Assembly (NCBI GenBank): GCA_963575745.1
Contig: CAUYUJ010020595.1
Span: 66,577 to 130,576, forward strand
DNA length: 64,000 nt
From: Prorocentrum cordatum
Taxonomy: Eukaryota; Sar; Dinophyceae; Prorocentrales; Prorocentraceae
Direction: 5' to 3'
Below are positions 52,566 to 63,325 of the stretch, piece after piece; positions within the stretch are counted from its first letter, which is position 1; each line of letters starts with the position of its first letter. The notes beneath the pieces are model-generated. The model searched no databases and had not been told where the DNA came from. It worked only from the letters and a program-made list of their open reading frames with translations. The position numbers and the translations under genes are program-made.

Positions 52566-55300
52566 GCCCCCCCGAGAGCCCTCGGGGGGGGGGGGCGGGC
52601 GGCGTCGCTGCCGGCCGCCTTCCGCGCAGCCGGGGCCGGCGGGCGCGGTGCAAGGCCACGGCGCGCGCAGGGCGCGGTGCAGGGCGGCAGGGCCGCGCTT
52701 TTTGTTGTTGTTGTTTGGCTGCTCCGAATTCGTCCCCGCCTCCCTGCGTTCGCTATCGTTGGACCACTCCCCATCCCCATCCCCTTCGAGACCCCCACCA
52801 AGTTCCCCCCCCAGTTGGGGGATGCGCCTCTCGAAACCCGAGGGGGACGTCCCAGATCCCCATCTGGGGGGGTAGATCGGCCAGTGGGGTCCAGGCCACG
52901 CCGCTGGGGATGGGGATCGGTCAAACGATACTCATGCGCGCCCTCGCTTCATCGCGGCCGCGCCCCTCCCCGCGGGGCAGAGTGGCACACCAGAGGCAGT
53001 CGGGGCACGCCCCGCCACGGCCGCAGGACCCCCCCATTGCGCGGTGCCTCGTGGGAGTCCGAGAGTGTCCCCGCGTTCCTCGCTTTATTGGAGGGATGGT
53101 GTTCGTCGAGTGTGGTCGACGTCTGGACGACATTCTGGACGACATCGGGACGACACTTGGACGACAGGGTGAAGAGGGTGGAGCGAAAACTCGGAGCGAC
53201 ATCTGGTCGAACTCGCTTTTTTGCTAGGGTTGAGTCGGGTATGGCCCTCTACCGGAGGAGTGTCGGAAAGTAGTCAGAGCATCGTCTGGATTCTATGTTT
53301 GAGTAGTTTGGAGTCCTTTTTTGCCAGTTCTTTATATATTTTTCAGTCACAATCCGCCCGTCGGAGGACGTGCCCGACCTGATGCCAGGGCCGCGACCGA
53401 TCTGCCTGAGGGGTGCCACCGAATTTCAAAAATGTGACAACCCAAGAAGGCTCGCCCAGTCCCCCCCCCAGGGGGGGCGCCGGGCTCGTGCCGCCGCGGT
53501 GCGGCGGCGACGGCGGGGCTGGCCCGTCTCGGGGCCTCGGGGGCCCTCGGGGGCCAGCCCGCGGGCGGCGGGCTCCGCGGGACGGTCGGGGGTGGATCGA
53601 CTGCGCGCAGGGGTGGCCTATCGCCGGAGGGGCCTCCCGGCGGTGCTGGCATGCCGGGGTCCCCACAAATGACCGAGCGCGCTGCGGCCGCAGCGGCCCG
53701 CGCGCTCGGGCTTCTGGCCCCCTCGCGCCCCCCAGAAGCTGCGCACCAGGGGCCGCTCCTCACCCCAGGGGGGTCCCTCTTTTGCGTGCAGTCGAGTGGG
53801 GAGCCTCGGGGGGAGGGGTCTCCGTGGGCGGGCGGAGGGCCTTCGCCTGCGCGCGCGGCAGCAGGCGTCGGCGCCCGCCTCGTCGGGGCGTGTCCCGGCC
53901 GCGGGCGGAGCCCGCCACACTTGTATTGCGAGGTTGCCTGGCCAGGGCCATCCGCCCCGATCGGCGGCGGTCTGCGCGTGAGCGCGCAGCCCGCGGTGCC
54001 ACCCAGCGCTGAGGCGCGGGCCCTGCTGGTGCTGCCCTCCGGGTGCTCCCGCAGCACGTGCGCGCTCGCGCACAGCCCGCCGGGTGCATGCCCTCCCCCC
54101 TCCCACCGCCTCTGAGAGGCCGTGGGGGCGCTTTGGTCTTCGGGGGGCAGACAGGCCCCCTGCCCCTTGCGAGAGGCGCGTTGCCCTCGAGGTCCACGCC
54201 CCCGACCCGGCCCGCGGCCGCTCAGAGCGGGCCCCCTGCTCACGCCCAGGGCCCGCCATGGCCGGCTGGTCGAGCTGCGTCCAGCCGCGGCGGCGAGGAC
54301 CCCCAGAAGCACGCGACGGCCTGCAGAACGAGGTCGTCGGCGCCGTCCATTTTGCGCGCCGCGGCCCTTGGAAGAGCCTCCTGTTGCTCGCCGCCGACCC
54401 GCAGATCGAGAAGGACGAGGGTGGAAACTCCGTCGCCAAATCAGGCGGCGCGGGCTTCATGACTCGCCCAGATCCACGGGTCCGTAGTCCACGCTGGCGT
54501 GCCCCCGAGAGTCATCCTCCTCTCTTCTTTCGTGGCCGCCGCCTCGTCTCCCTTCGCCTTCTCTCGCGGTGCACCCGCTTGCCGCACAGCAGCCCCCGTG
54601 CTTGCCCGACGGATCTGCGCGAGCGCCGTATCCGTGACAAAGACGTGCCCGAGAGGCGGAGCCAGGCCAGCCAGCCCGGGCGAGCTGCGCCCCCCCCCAC
54701 CACAGGGTACGTGCGACATTTGCTGCATGCAGCTGGTTTTCCAGCTTGGAACACGTTCGCGCGGTGGTGTTGCGACGCAAGTTCGACATGCATCGACGTG
54801 AACCCGACGCGAATCTGACGTATTCCGACGGGAGCCTGGCGTAGATGACATGTGGAACCGACGTAAGTTGCGGCTTAAATTGCCTCGCGAGGCCTCTAGG
54901 CGTTTCCTCATAAAAGGACTGCGTGCTTTGGAGTTCGTCCGCGTGTCGTCTGGACCTGGTCTTCTCTCCACTGCAAAAACTCCCGTGCGTGCGGGGGAGC
55001 AGATTCACATCCTGAAACATATCCATGCCTATGATTGGCATCGCCTTATCTCGATGCCAATCTTAAGGATTCCAAGATAGTCGTCGCCTTTGGGTTTGCC
55101 AATCTCAGAGACAGGGGTGAGCGCGAGACTGGTTATGGTGTTTCGGCCCCGCCGCTGAGCACATTTGGCGTACGGCCGCCTCCATCGCCTCCCGCAGCTC
55201 CTTTTCGACCGCCTTCGTCCGCCCCGAGCTGGCAGGTGGAAGACACATCAGCCTTTGCATTTCGATTTGCATGTCATTTGTAGTTGTGGTCGCCTTTGCA
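52566..55300. other. GC-rich unassigned DNA
   Basis: High GC with frames open on both strands simultaneously (for example 53,347-54,312 and 53,618-54,460 on minus, 54,084-54,818 on plus). Simultaneous openness and Arg/Pro/Ala/Gly-rich composition argue against assigning a gene. A short minisatellite of TGGACGAC units occurs at 53,121-53,168. A hairpin occurs at 55,033-55,062. Confidence 0.4.
55033..55062. other. 11-bp-arm hairpin
   Basis: GATTGGCATCG (55,033-55,043), 8-nt loop CCTTATCT, then CGATGCCAATC (55,052-55,062). Pairing is perfect. No neighbouring gene explains it. Confidence 0.8.
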
Positions 55301-55308
55301 TAGGACGA

Positions 55309-55460
55309 CGACGGGACAACCCGCGGCACAACCATGGGACAAGCCCGACGGGACAACCCGCGGGACAACCCGCCGGAGAACCACGGGACAGCCCACAGGA
55401 CAACCCACATAACAACCCATGGGATAACCCCCAGGACCCACGGGACAACCCCGCGGGCCC
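55309..55460 (+). repeat. GGGACAACCC minisatellite
   Basis: About a dozen degenerate units of 10-14 bp centred on CGGGACAACCC. Unit length varies, so no reading frame is conserved through the array. Confidence 0.85.
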
Positions 55461-55799
55461 GCTAGAGATACGGGAGGAGATGCCATTTCTCCGATGTGGC
55501 CTTCTCAGCGGTCGACACCTTGTCGCCCTTGCGCAGCTTCCTTGCGCACGCACGACGCGAATCGAAGCCACAACCGATTTCTGGATTTGTGTCGCTTCGT
55601 TTTTCAGCCCCCAACCTCTGATCCGTGGTCTTGTGAAGTGGATTCTTCGGCCGTGGCCGCACGGATACCGCGCGGCTCTGCCGGGGTGCACCGCGCGGAA
55701 ATCGTACCCGTGGGATCGCGCATCTGTGGGATCGCGCCTCGGTGTCCAGACCGCGAGGGCACGCCTACGGATGCCGCTCGTCGCTCGTGTGTAGGTCGA

Positions 55800-56400
55800 G
55801 GGCGGGGGGGGGGGGGGGTGGCCGGGGGCCGGGTCCCTTCTGCGTTGTTGCCGCCCGCAGCAGCCCCCCGCTCTGCCGTCCGAGCGCTTGACTCGGGCCA
55901 GCGCCCATCGCGCCTCCGTGGCGTCTTCCAGAGTTCGGCGCGCGCCCCCCCCGACCACCGCCCCCTGGGACTTTCCAGCTGCGGTCGTTAGATCTAGGGA
56001 TGCAGCTCCTCCTCCCGCTCCCGCTCTGCTACCTCGTCGCCCTCCTCCTCTGCCTCCGCCCCATCGTCCTCCCTTCCCCCTCCCCGCTCCTCTCACAGGC
56101 TCCCCCTCAGCTCTCTTTCTCTCCTGCACCTCTCCTCCCCGCCTCTTTCTTCCTCTTGCCTCTTGGCCCCGTCCTCGTCGTCGTCGTCCTCCTCCTCCTC
56201 CTCCTCCTCCTCCTCTTCCTCCTCCTGCGCACCGTCAACATCATGCCGTTCCTCCTGCTTCTGCCCTGCTGTCTGTCCTCCTCCTCTTTGTCTTCCTCCT
56301 AATGGAAGTCCTCTCTGTCTCTGTCTCTGTCTCACTCTCTCTCTCTCTCTCTACTCAGCCTTTATCCCTCCTCCTCCTCCTCCTCCTCCTCCTCCTCCTC
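55800..56400. other. GC-rich and pyrimidine-rich DNA up to the gap
   Basis: Includes G14 at 55,804-55,817, a CTC tract (56,165-56,225), a CT dinucleotide run (CTCTCTCTCT near 56,330-56,352) and (CTC)n running into the gap at 56,371-56,400. No gene was identified. Confidence 0.7.
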
Positions 56401-56500
56401 NNNNNNNNNNNNNNNNNNNNNNNNNNNNNNNNNNNNNNNNNNNNNNNNNNNNNNNNNNNNNNNNNNNNNNNNNNNNNNNNNNNNNNNNNNNNNNNNNNNN
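56401..56500. other. Assembly gap (100 N)
   Basis: Exactly 100 N, the usual placeholder for a gap of unknown size. The left flank ends in (CTC)n and the right flank starts in (GGA)n, so the strand polarity of the microsatellite flips across the gap. Confidence 0.99.
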
Positions 56501-57205
56501 GGAGGAGGAGGAGGAGGAGGAGGAGGAGCTTCAAGAGGAGGACTACCTGGACCAGAGTTCGGGCAGGAAGAACGAGGGATGGGGGAGGATGAGGAGGAGG
56601 GTCAGGAGGAGAAGCACGAGGAGGACATGCAGGAGTATGATGGGGGGAGAACGAGGATGAGCGGCAGGAAGGAGGAGCAGGGAGGGCGTGGAGGAGGAGG
56701 AGGAGAGAGGAGGAGAGGAGGAGTGAGGAGGAGGAGGAGGAGGAGGAGGAGGAGGAGGAGGAGGACCTTCTCCCTCCCCCTCCCCCCTCCCCTCCCCCCG
56801 CTCCTCCTGCCTCCGCGACCCGCCTGCCCAGAGCGACCCTTTAGGGCAGCCCACAGCGCGGGGCGTCGGCGCGTCTGGAGAAAATGAACGCGGTCCTCGC
56901 CTGCCCCGTGCGGCTCTCTGCTGCCGCTGCCGTCGCGGCGATATCGCCGCTGCAATCGCCGCCGTGCGAGTAACGGCGGCGGCGGCGGCGACGGCTGCGG
57001 CGGCGGCGGCGGCGGCGGCGCCGCCGCCCGCCTCCGGAGCTGGCGGGCACCTCGGTGCTCGGCGACGGCGACGACGGCGGCGGCAGTCAGTGCGGTCAGG
57101 CGCTCGGCCCTCGGCTGCGGCGGCGGCGTTGGACGTCGGCGGCGGCGGTGCCACCGCCGTGCGGGGCGGTGGCTGCGACGGCGTCGTGTCGGCGTTGCCG
57201 GCCGT
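56501..57205. repeat. GAG then CGG microsatellite region
   Basis: GGA/GAG repeats to about 56,765, a CT-rich break, then GCC/CGG-rich sequence with (GGC)n at 56,973-57,020 and further CGG/GAC variants to 57,190. Frames are poly-Arg, poly-Ala or poly-Gly. Confidence 0.9.
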
Positions 57206-57604
57206 TTCTTGAGGGTCTCGCCGCCGCGGCCCGAGTGCGGTGTTGGAGGGAAGGCCAGGGTGTGCCTCAGGAGGGGCCCGGGGATCCGTTCCGAGCGGGT
57301 TTTGGCGTGCCAGATTTTGTCCTCATGGAGGCCCGTTTCTGGCCGGGGGGCCCGTAGAAGTCTCTCTTTCGGATGAACAAATGGCCAGGAATTCCTTCTC
57401 CTTCTCGACCTCCTCACTCTACTCCTCCGCCCCCTCCCTCGTCCTGCTCTTCCTCCTCCGACCCCCCTCCTGTCCCTCCTCTTCCTCATCCCTCTTTTCT
57501 CCTCGCCACTTGGCGGCATCAATCATGGCACCTGTGCAGCGCGCCAGTTGCTGGCAGACAGCACGTGGGTGCGCGCTGAGACTCACACAACATTCTTCGC
57601 GATA
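57206..57604. other. Unassigned spacer
   Basis: Mixed sequence becoming CT-rich at 57,400-57,510. No motif or open frame of interest. Confidence 0.5.
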
Positions 57605-58024
57605 GGAGGGAGGGGAAGGAGGAGGGGGAGGGGGATGGGGAGGTGGAGGAGGTGGAGGAGGAGGAGGATCAGGAGGAGGAGGAGGAGGAGGAGGAGGAAG
57701 AGAGGAGGAGGAGGCGGAGGCGGAGGAGGAGTAGGACAGAGAAGGAGAAGGAGGATGAGGGGGAGGAGGAGGAGGAGGAGGAGGAGGAGGAGGAGGAGAA
57801 GGAAGATGGAAGGATGATGATGAGGAGGAGGGTGAGGACAGAAGGATGAGGAGGAGGAGAAGGAGGAGGAGGGTAGAGAAGGAGAATAAGTATGATGAGG
57901 AGGAGGCGGCGGAGGAGGAGGAGGAGGAGGAGGATATGGAGGATATTGAGGAGGAGGAGGAAGAGGAGGAGAAATAGGAGGAGGATGTGGATGAGGATGA
58001 GTATGATGATGAGGATGATGATAC

Positions 58025-58112
<88 letters not shown>

Positions 58113-58195
58113 GGTGATGAAGGTGATGATGATTGTGATGATGAGGAGGAGGATGAGATGGAGGAGGAGGAGGATGCGGAGGAGGAGGAGGACCA
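57605..58195. repeat. GAG then GAT microsatellite
   Basis: GAG/GGA variants to about 57,980, then GATGAT with an uninterrupted run of about 30 units (58,023-58,112), returning to GAG by 58,190. This GAG-GAT-GAG order parallels 47,560-48,010 and 59,137-59,665. Confidence 0.95.
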
Positions 58196-58314
58196 GTGTA
58201 AACCCAAGATTCATCAACGATGTTGGAATTCACCCTCCCTCCAAGCTCCCTCTTCACAGGCCCCTACAACGTTGTATTTCCATTGAGGGAACAGCCTCGT
58301 GGGAAGACAACCGT

Positions 58315-59020
58315 TTGAAGATCCTGAAGCATGCCAAAACATTGCTCTTGGGATTTCAACGCCACGGATCAACCTGACTGCTGCGTCTTGACGATCCAGA
58401 ATCGTGCCAAAACGCCGTTTTTGGGACATCACCTCCGCGAATCAACACAAGTATCTGTTGCATCCGCGTAATCCTGAATCTTTCCGAAACGCCATTTCTG
58501 GTACGTTGATCATGGGAATCCGTGAAACTCTTGCACATGTTTGAAACGAATGTGCGCGGCGCTAGGGCGAGAGCTACATTTTGAAAACGACCCGCCCTCA
58601 ATCCGTGAAGTGCTCGCAAATTTCTGAACCGAATGTGCGCGGCGCTAGAGCGGGAGCCACATTTTGAAAACGACCCGCCCTCAATCCGTGAATCCCTCGC
58701 AAATTTCTGAAACGAATGTGCGCGGCGCTAGGGCGAGAGTCACATTTGAAAACGACCCGCCCTCAATCCGTGAAGCTCTTGCAAATTTCTGAAACGAATG
58801 TGCGCGGCGCTAGGGCGAGAGCCACATTTTGAAAGCCACCCGCCCTCAATCCGTGAAGCTCTTGCAAATGTTTGAAACGAATGTGCGCGGCGATAAGGCG
58901 AGAGCCACATTTTGCAAACCACCAATCTGTGAAACTGCTGCAAATGTTTGAAGCGAATGTGCGTGGCGCTGAGGCAAGAGCCACATTTTGAAAGCCACAC
59001 GCCCTCCATCTGTAAAACTG
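58315..59020 (+). repeat. 83-bp tandem array with ~75-bp relatives upstream
   Basis: Unit starts (CGAATGTGCGCGGCG) at 58,547, 58,630, 58,713, 58,795 and 58,878 are 82-83 bp apart. A sixth, shorter unit starts at 58,954. Each unit contains GAGAGCCACATTTTGAAA and GCCCTCAATCCGTGAA. Upstream, three looser 73-77-bp units starting near 58,320, 58,393 and 58,469 share the ATCC-TGAA / CCAAAACGCC layout and grade into the array. On the minus strand each unit yields NVALALAPRTFVS-like text in a rotating frame. Confidence 0.9.
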
Positions 59021-59099
59021 TTTTCACTTTGGTGAGGAAGTCTCAGGCGAAACGCCCGGCCCGGCCTAAAAACTGGCCTCGGGGTGCGACAGGGAGAAG

Positions 59100-59357
59100 T
59101 TATATATATATATATATATACATATAAGGACTAGTAATGGAGGATGAGGATGAGGATGAGGATGAGGAGGAGGAGGATGATAACAGTGGAGGAGAATGAG
59201 GAGGAGGAGGTGGAGGAGGACGAGGAGGAGATGGGAGAAGGTGGGCAGACGGCGAGAGAGGAGGATGATGAGGATGAGGATGATGATGCTGCTGATGATG
59301 ATGCTGATGATGATGCAGATGATGCTGATGATGATGATGATGACGATGATGATGAAT

Positions 59358-59453
<96 letters not shown>

Positions 59454-59665
59454 ATGATGATGATGACGATGCTGATGAGGATGAGGAGGAGATGAGAAGG
59501 AGGAAGAGGAGGAGGAAGTAGAGGATGAGGAGGAGGAGGAGGAGGAGGAGGAGGCGGCGGAGAGGGACAGGGAGGAGGAGGAGGAGGGAGGAGGAGGAGA
59601 CAAAGAAGGAGGAGGAGGAGGAGGAGGAGGAGGAGGAGGAGGAGGAGGAGGAGGAGATGGGAGGA
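59100..59665. repeat. (TA)n, then GAG-GAT-GAG microsatellite
   Basis: TATATA at 59,101-59,126, GAG/GAT from 59,137, (GAT)n at about 59,361-59,440, GGT at 59,440-59,452, then GAG to 59,665. AGATGGGAGAAGGTGGGCAG (59,229) and AGATGGGAGGAGGTGGGCAG (59,654) mark a duplicated flank of about 425 bp. Confidence 0.93.
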
Positions 59666-59699
59666 GGTGGGCAGACGGCGAGAGAGGACGAGCGGCCGA

Positions 59700-60240
59700 G
59701 GACCGATGGTGGCACCCCAGCAGCTCCGCCCCCCCCTGCGCTTCGGCCTTCAGCCGCCGGGCCGCCGCGCCGCCGCGGTGGGCACGGGGGGGCCGCGGCC
59801 ATGCCGGAGGTCACGGGCTACGCGGTCACCAGGCCACCGTCGGGGGCCCCCAAACGGTGTTGTGACCACACCGTGTGGCGAGTCGGTGGGGATTCGGGGT
59901 CGCCGCACGGTTTTGGGACTCGGGTCGTCCTCCGAGGACGTCTCGGGCGACGGGGGCCTCCGGGGTCCCAGGACCGGGCGTTGACGGACCGTGCGGTGTG
60001 CGGTGAGGTTTTGGGGGATTTCGAGGTCACCGCACGGTCTGTCACCACACGGTTTTGGGATCTCCAACAGGCCACCGGTAGGGCCGCCCCTGCCTCGTTC
60101 AGGGACAACGCCTGGGGGGGATAGGCTCAGGGGCGGGGGGAAGGGCTCTCCCCTCTCGTCCCCTTCGTCCTCTGCCTCCGCCTCCTTCTGCACGGGCTGG
60201 CGGCAAGAGTTGTGAGACACGTTGGCAACCCTGTTACAGT
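59700..60240. other. GC-rich unassigned DNA with inverted repeat
   Basis: Contains ACCGTGCGGTG (59,988-59,998) and CACCGCACGGT (60,028-60,038), an 11-bp perfect inverted repeat with a 29-bp spacer. ACGGTTTTGGGA recurs at 59,908 and 60,050. Frames on both strands are open. No gene was recognised. Confidence 0.55.
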
Positions 60241-60243
60241 GCC

Positions 60244-60344
60244 GTTTTTAATACATGCTCCTCGTGCGGATCACGTATTAAACATGCAGGGATTTAGTAT
60301 TACAAACAACGATGAGTTCATGCAACCTTGGATCATACATTAGT

Positions 60345-60389
<45 letters not shown>

Positions 60390-60411
60390 CCCCCCCCTAT
60401 GTATTAAAAAC
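60244..60411. mobile_element. Small fold-back element containing poly-T/poly-C
   Basis: Terminal 13-bp perfect inverted repeats GTTTTTAATACAT (60,244-60,256) and ATGTATTAAAAAC (60,399-60,411). Inside are an AT-rich ~90-bp unique segment, T39 (60,347-60,385), A and C11 (60,387-60,397). Total 168 bp, no coding capacity. It could be a MITE-like insertion. The outer base match extends weakly (GCC versus GCA). No target-site duplication is obvious. Confidence 0.5.
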
Positions 60412-61850
60412 TGCCCTGTAGGGGGAGGACGAGGAGGACCGAGGGTCGAGGAGGATCGAGGCTGGCCGCGTGTGGGCTTTGGCTGGGGGTGTGTTGGGGG
60501 CGCGGGCTGCCTCTTCCGTCCTCGTCCGTCTCCTCTGGGGGACGCCTCCCTTTCTGCTCGTGTTCCTGCCGTTTCTCCGCTGCTTTCTGCCCCTCTTGTT
60601 CTTCCCTCCTCCTCCTCCTTCTCCTCCTCCTCCTCCTCCTGCTTCACCTCCTCCTTCTCTGGAGCCTCCTCATCCTCCTGCTCCCCCGTCCGTCTTGCTC
60701 CTGTTCGATGTTCCGAGTGCCGGTCGGACGATCTTCTTCGCATCTCTGCTGCGTAGTTCGGCTTTCGTGTTCACTCAGCACGTGTAGTGCGCGTGCAGTT
60801 GTTGCACTATCGCGCGTTGAGCGGCACGTCTGATTCGAGTGCGCAGGCGATGGTTCTGGAGCCTTCCCCATTCGTGCCCAGGTCGTTCCTCCTGCCCCCC
60901 ACTTCTTCGAACAGTAACCATCCGCGTAAACAGCACATACAGAAACCTTCAGACCTTTGAAGGGTTTTGTTAACGCAGTTATTGTTCCTCGGTGCTCCTC
61001 CTTCCCTCCGCGCCCCCTGGCGGGCGGCCGCTGTCGCCCCCACATTTTGGCAGGGCTCGGCTGACTGAACCGTTCGATGTCGTCGATCGATGCTCCCTTC
61101 CTCCCTCCCCCCCACCTCCATCCTGCCCCTCTATGTCGTCCCCTTCCCCCGTTCCACTCCCCATTCTCCTTCTCTCCCTTCCCCTCCTCCTGTGTTTCCC
61201 TCCTCCCTTCCTCCCTCTCGCCCCTCCTCCCCCCTCTTCTCTTCTTTGTCGTCCTGCCTCCCTCCTTCCATATCCCCCCCCCTTCCTCCTGCCTCCTCCC
61301 CGCTCCCCTTCCTCCTGCCCCTCCTGCCCTCCCCCCGACGGGCCCGCCCCTGCCTGACCGGCCCCCCGCCTCCGGCGGGGCTCCCGCCAGCCCGCCGCCA
61401 GGTCGGAGAAGCGGCTGCAGAAGGAGGCCGGTCATGGGTCGCGGGAGCAGGGCGACGAGGGACCTCCTCCTCTTCTTCCACCTTGCCTCCTCCGCACCCA
61501 CGTCCGCTCCCCTCCCTCCTTCTCCCCCTCCGCCCCATTCCTACCCTATCCTCCTCATCTCTGCTCCCTCTCCCCTCCTTCCCCTCTCCATCCTCTCCCC
61601 CTTCCCCCTCTCCCCCCTCCCCCTCCGCTCCCCTCCCTCCTTCTCCCCCCCCATACGCTCCCTCCCCCTCTCCCTCTTCGTACTCCTCTATCCCTCCTCT
61701 TCCTCCCCTGCCTCTTCCTCTGCCTGGAGTCCACAGGTCCTGTTCTGTGCTTCCTCGTCCTGCGTTGGTCCCCTTCCCTCGTCTCGTGCTGCTGGGCGTG
61801 CAGCCGATGCCCTGCCGGGTGCGCTCCTCCGCAGCGACATCAGCGCAAGG
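60412..61850. repeat. Polypyrimidine-dominated region
   Basis: CTC repeats at 60,605-60,680 and an extended C/T-only style tract at 61,090-61,320 and 61,480-61,740 (CCTCCCCCTCTCCC style). A non-repetitive island at 60,700-61,080 shows no recognised motif. Frames are Pro/Ser/Leu-rich on + and Gly/Arg/Glu-rich on -. Confidence 0.7.
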
Positions 61851-61854
61851 ATCC

Positions 61855-62110
61855 GCGGAGGCCTGAGCACAGCAGGGATCCGCAGCATGCGGGACACCAG
61901 ACGATGCCGTTTGGTCTCCAGAGGCGTCTGCACCTCGCCCTGTCCCCGCGGGGGGCCTGTTTTTTCTTCCCCCCTGTTTTTTTTTTCCCCCGCGGAGGCT
62001 GGAGCACAGTAGGGATCCGCAGAATGCGGGATACCAGACGATGCCGTTTGGTCTCCAGAGGCGTCTGCACCTGGCCCCTGTTTTTTCTTCCCCCCTGTTC
62101 TGGGGGTACT
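61855..62110 (+). repeat. 137-bp tandem duplication
   Basis: Unit 1 at 61,855-61,991 and unit 2 at 61,992-62,110. GCACAGCAGGGATCCGCAG at 61,867 corresponds to GCACAGTAGGGATCCGCAG at 62,004. Both contain CCAGACGATGCCGTTTGG and end in T-run/C-run sequence (TTTTTTCTTCCCCCCTG). A third partial echo, CTTCCCCCCTGTTCTGGGG, occurs at 62,245. Confidence 0.85.
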
Positions 62111-62419
62111 CGCATCCCTGGCGCCCCGCGCGTCGGCTCTGTCTGGCACCGCCAGGCTGGACGGCGCGGGGGTGCCGCACCCCTTGTCAAGTGGGTGCAG
62201 GCACCTTCGGGTGCGGGAGGCTGCAGGCGCAGCTGAAATTTGTGCTTCCCCCCTGTTCTGGGGTCTGTCTGGGGCGAGCGGCTCGCGCGAAGGCACCGCC
62301 GCCCCCCCTTCTCGCCTGCCGTCGCCTCGTATCTCTCGGACCTGCCTCCTCGGAGGCCGGCCACCGTCCCAGTCCTAGTCCTTCTGCTCCTGGTGCTCCA
62401 TGTCCTCGTCCTCCCCCCC

Positions 62420-62600
62420 CCATTCCTCCTCCTCCTCCTCCTCCTCCTCCTCCTTCTCCTCCTCCTCCTCCTCCTCCACCACTCCCCCCTCCTCCTCCTC
62501 CTCCTCCTTCTCCTCCTCCTCCTCCTCCTCCTCCTCCTTCTCCTCCTCCTCCTCCTCCTCCACTCCCCCCTCCTTCTCCCCGTCCTCGTCCTCCTCCGCA
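62420..62600. repeat. (TCC)n microsatellite
   Basis: TCCTCC runs with CTTCTCC and CCACTCCCCCC interruptions. A ~55-bp segment is itself repeated (62,425-62,490 and 62,500-62,570). Confidence 0.95.
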
Positions 62601-63115
62601 TCCCTCCTCCTCCTTCGTCCCCCAGCTGCCCTTCCTCCGTCCCATCCCTCCTCTCCGCGCCTGCAGGGGCGCTCGCATGGGGGCGCGGGAGTGGGGACGA
62701 GGGGCGAGGGATGGCGATGGATGGATGGAGGCTTTGTGGCGTCGGCGTGGCCGAAGCGCGGGAGGATTCGTCTGCAACCGCCACCGATCCCTCACACCAA
62801 CCGCTGAAGCGCCAGCAGGGCTGGAGGCGCGCCGCCGGGAACTCGTAGAGCTTCCTGCGATATACATGAATTGCATGCGAGCGCGGCAATCTCGCATTCC
62901 GCGCGCGCGCGAGAGTGCGGTTTCGTAGACGTGTGCTTCACAGCTCCTTGCTTGTCCACAGCTCCAGTTCGTGATGCTGTAGACTCGCGTGGATCAGCGA
63001 CGGGCCCCGTGTCCGTGCAGGCGCGGCGCGCTCCGCCGCCCAGCCCGGCGGCACGGGCCTCGTGGTCTCGGGCGGGTGCCTTCCCGTGGGCGCCAGGCCC
63101 ACGGATACCCAACTC
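62601..63115. other. Unassigned spacer
   Basis: GC-rich, with CGCGCGCGCG at 62,899-62,912. No recognised gene. Short frames are open on both strands. Confidence 0.5.
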
Positions 63116-63119
63116 ATGT

Positions 63120-63136
63120 TGTTAGCGCGTCGGCGT

Positions 63137-63202
<66 letters not shown>

Positions 63203-63325
63203 TGTTCTCGTCGTCGTCGTCGTCGTCGGCGTCGTGGTCGTCGTCGTCGTCGTCGTCGTCGTCGGCGTCGTCGGCGTCGTCGTCGTCGTCGGCGGCGGCG
63301 TCGTCGTCTTCGTCTTCTTCTCTCT
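63120..63325. repeat. (GTC)n microsatellite
   Basis: GTCGTC repeats with occasional GGC and TTC changes. The longest uninterrupted run is about 63,138-63,199. Similar GTC repeats otherwise occur only in blocks A and B and the C elements. Confidence 0.95.

Noticed and set aside
51684-53273. 529-codon + strand frame
   Set aside because: It crosses a GAG microsatellite and GC-rich DNA with competing frames on both strands. Arg/Gly/Glu low complexity, no motif.
62041-62928. 295-codon Pro-rich + strand frame (and 236-codon Gly-rich minus frame)
   Set aside because: Produced by (TCC)n and polypyrimidine sequence. No conserved residues.
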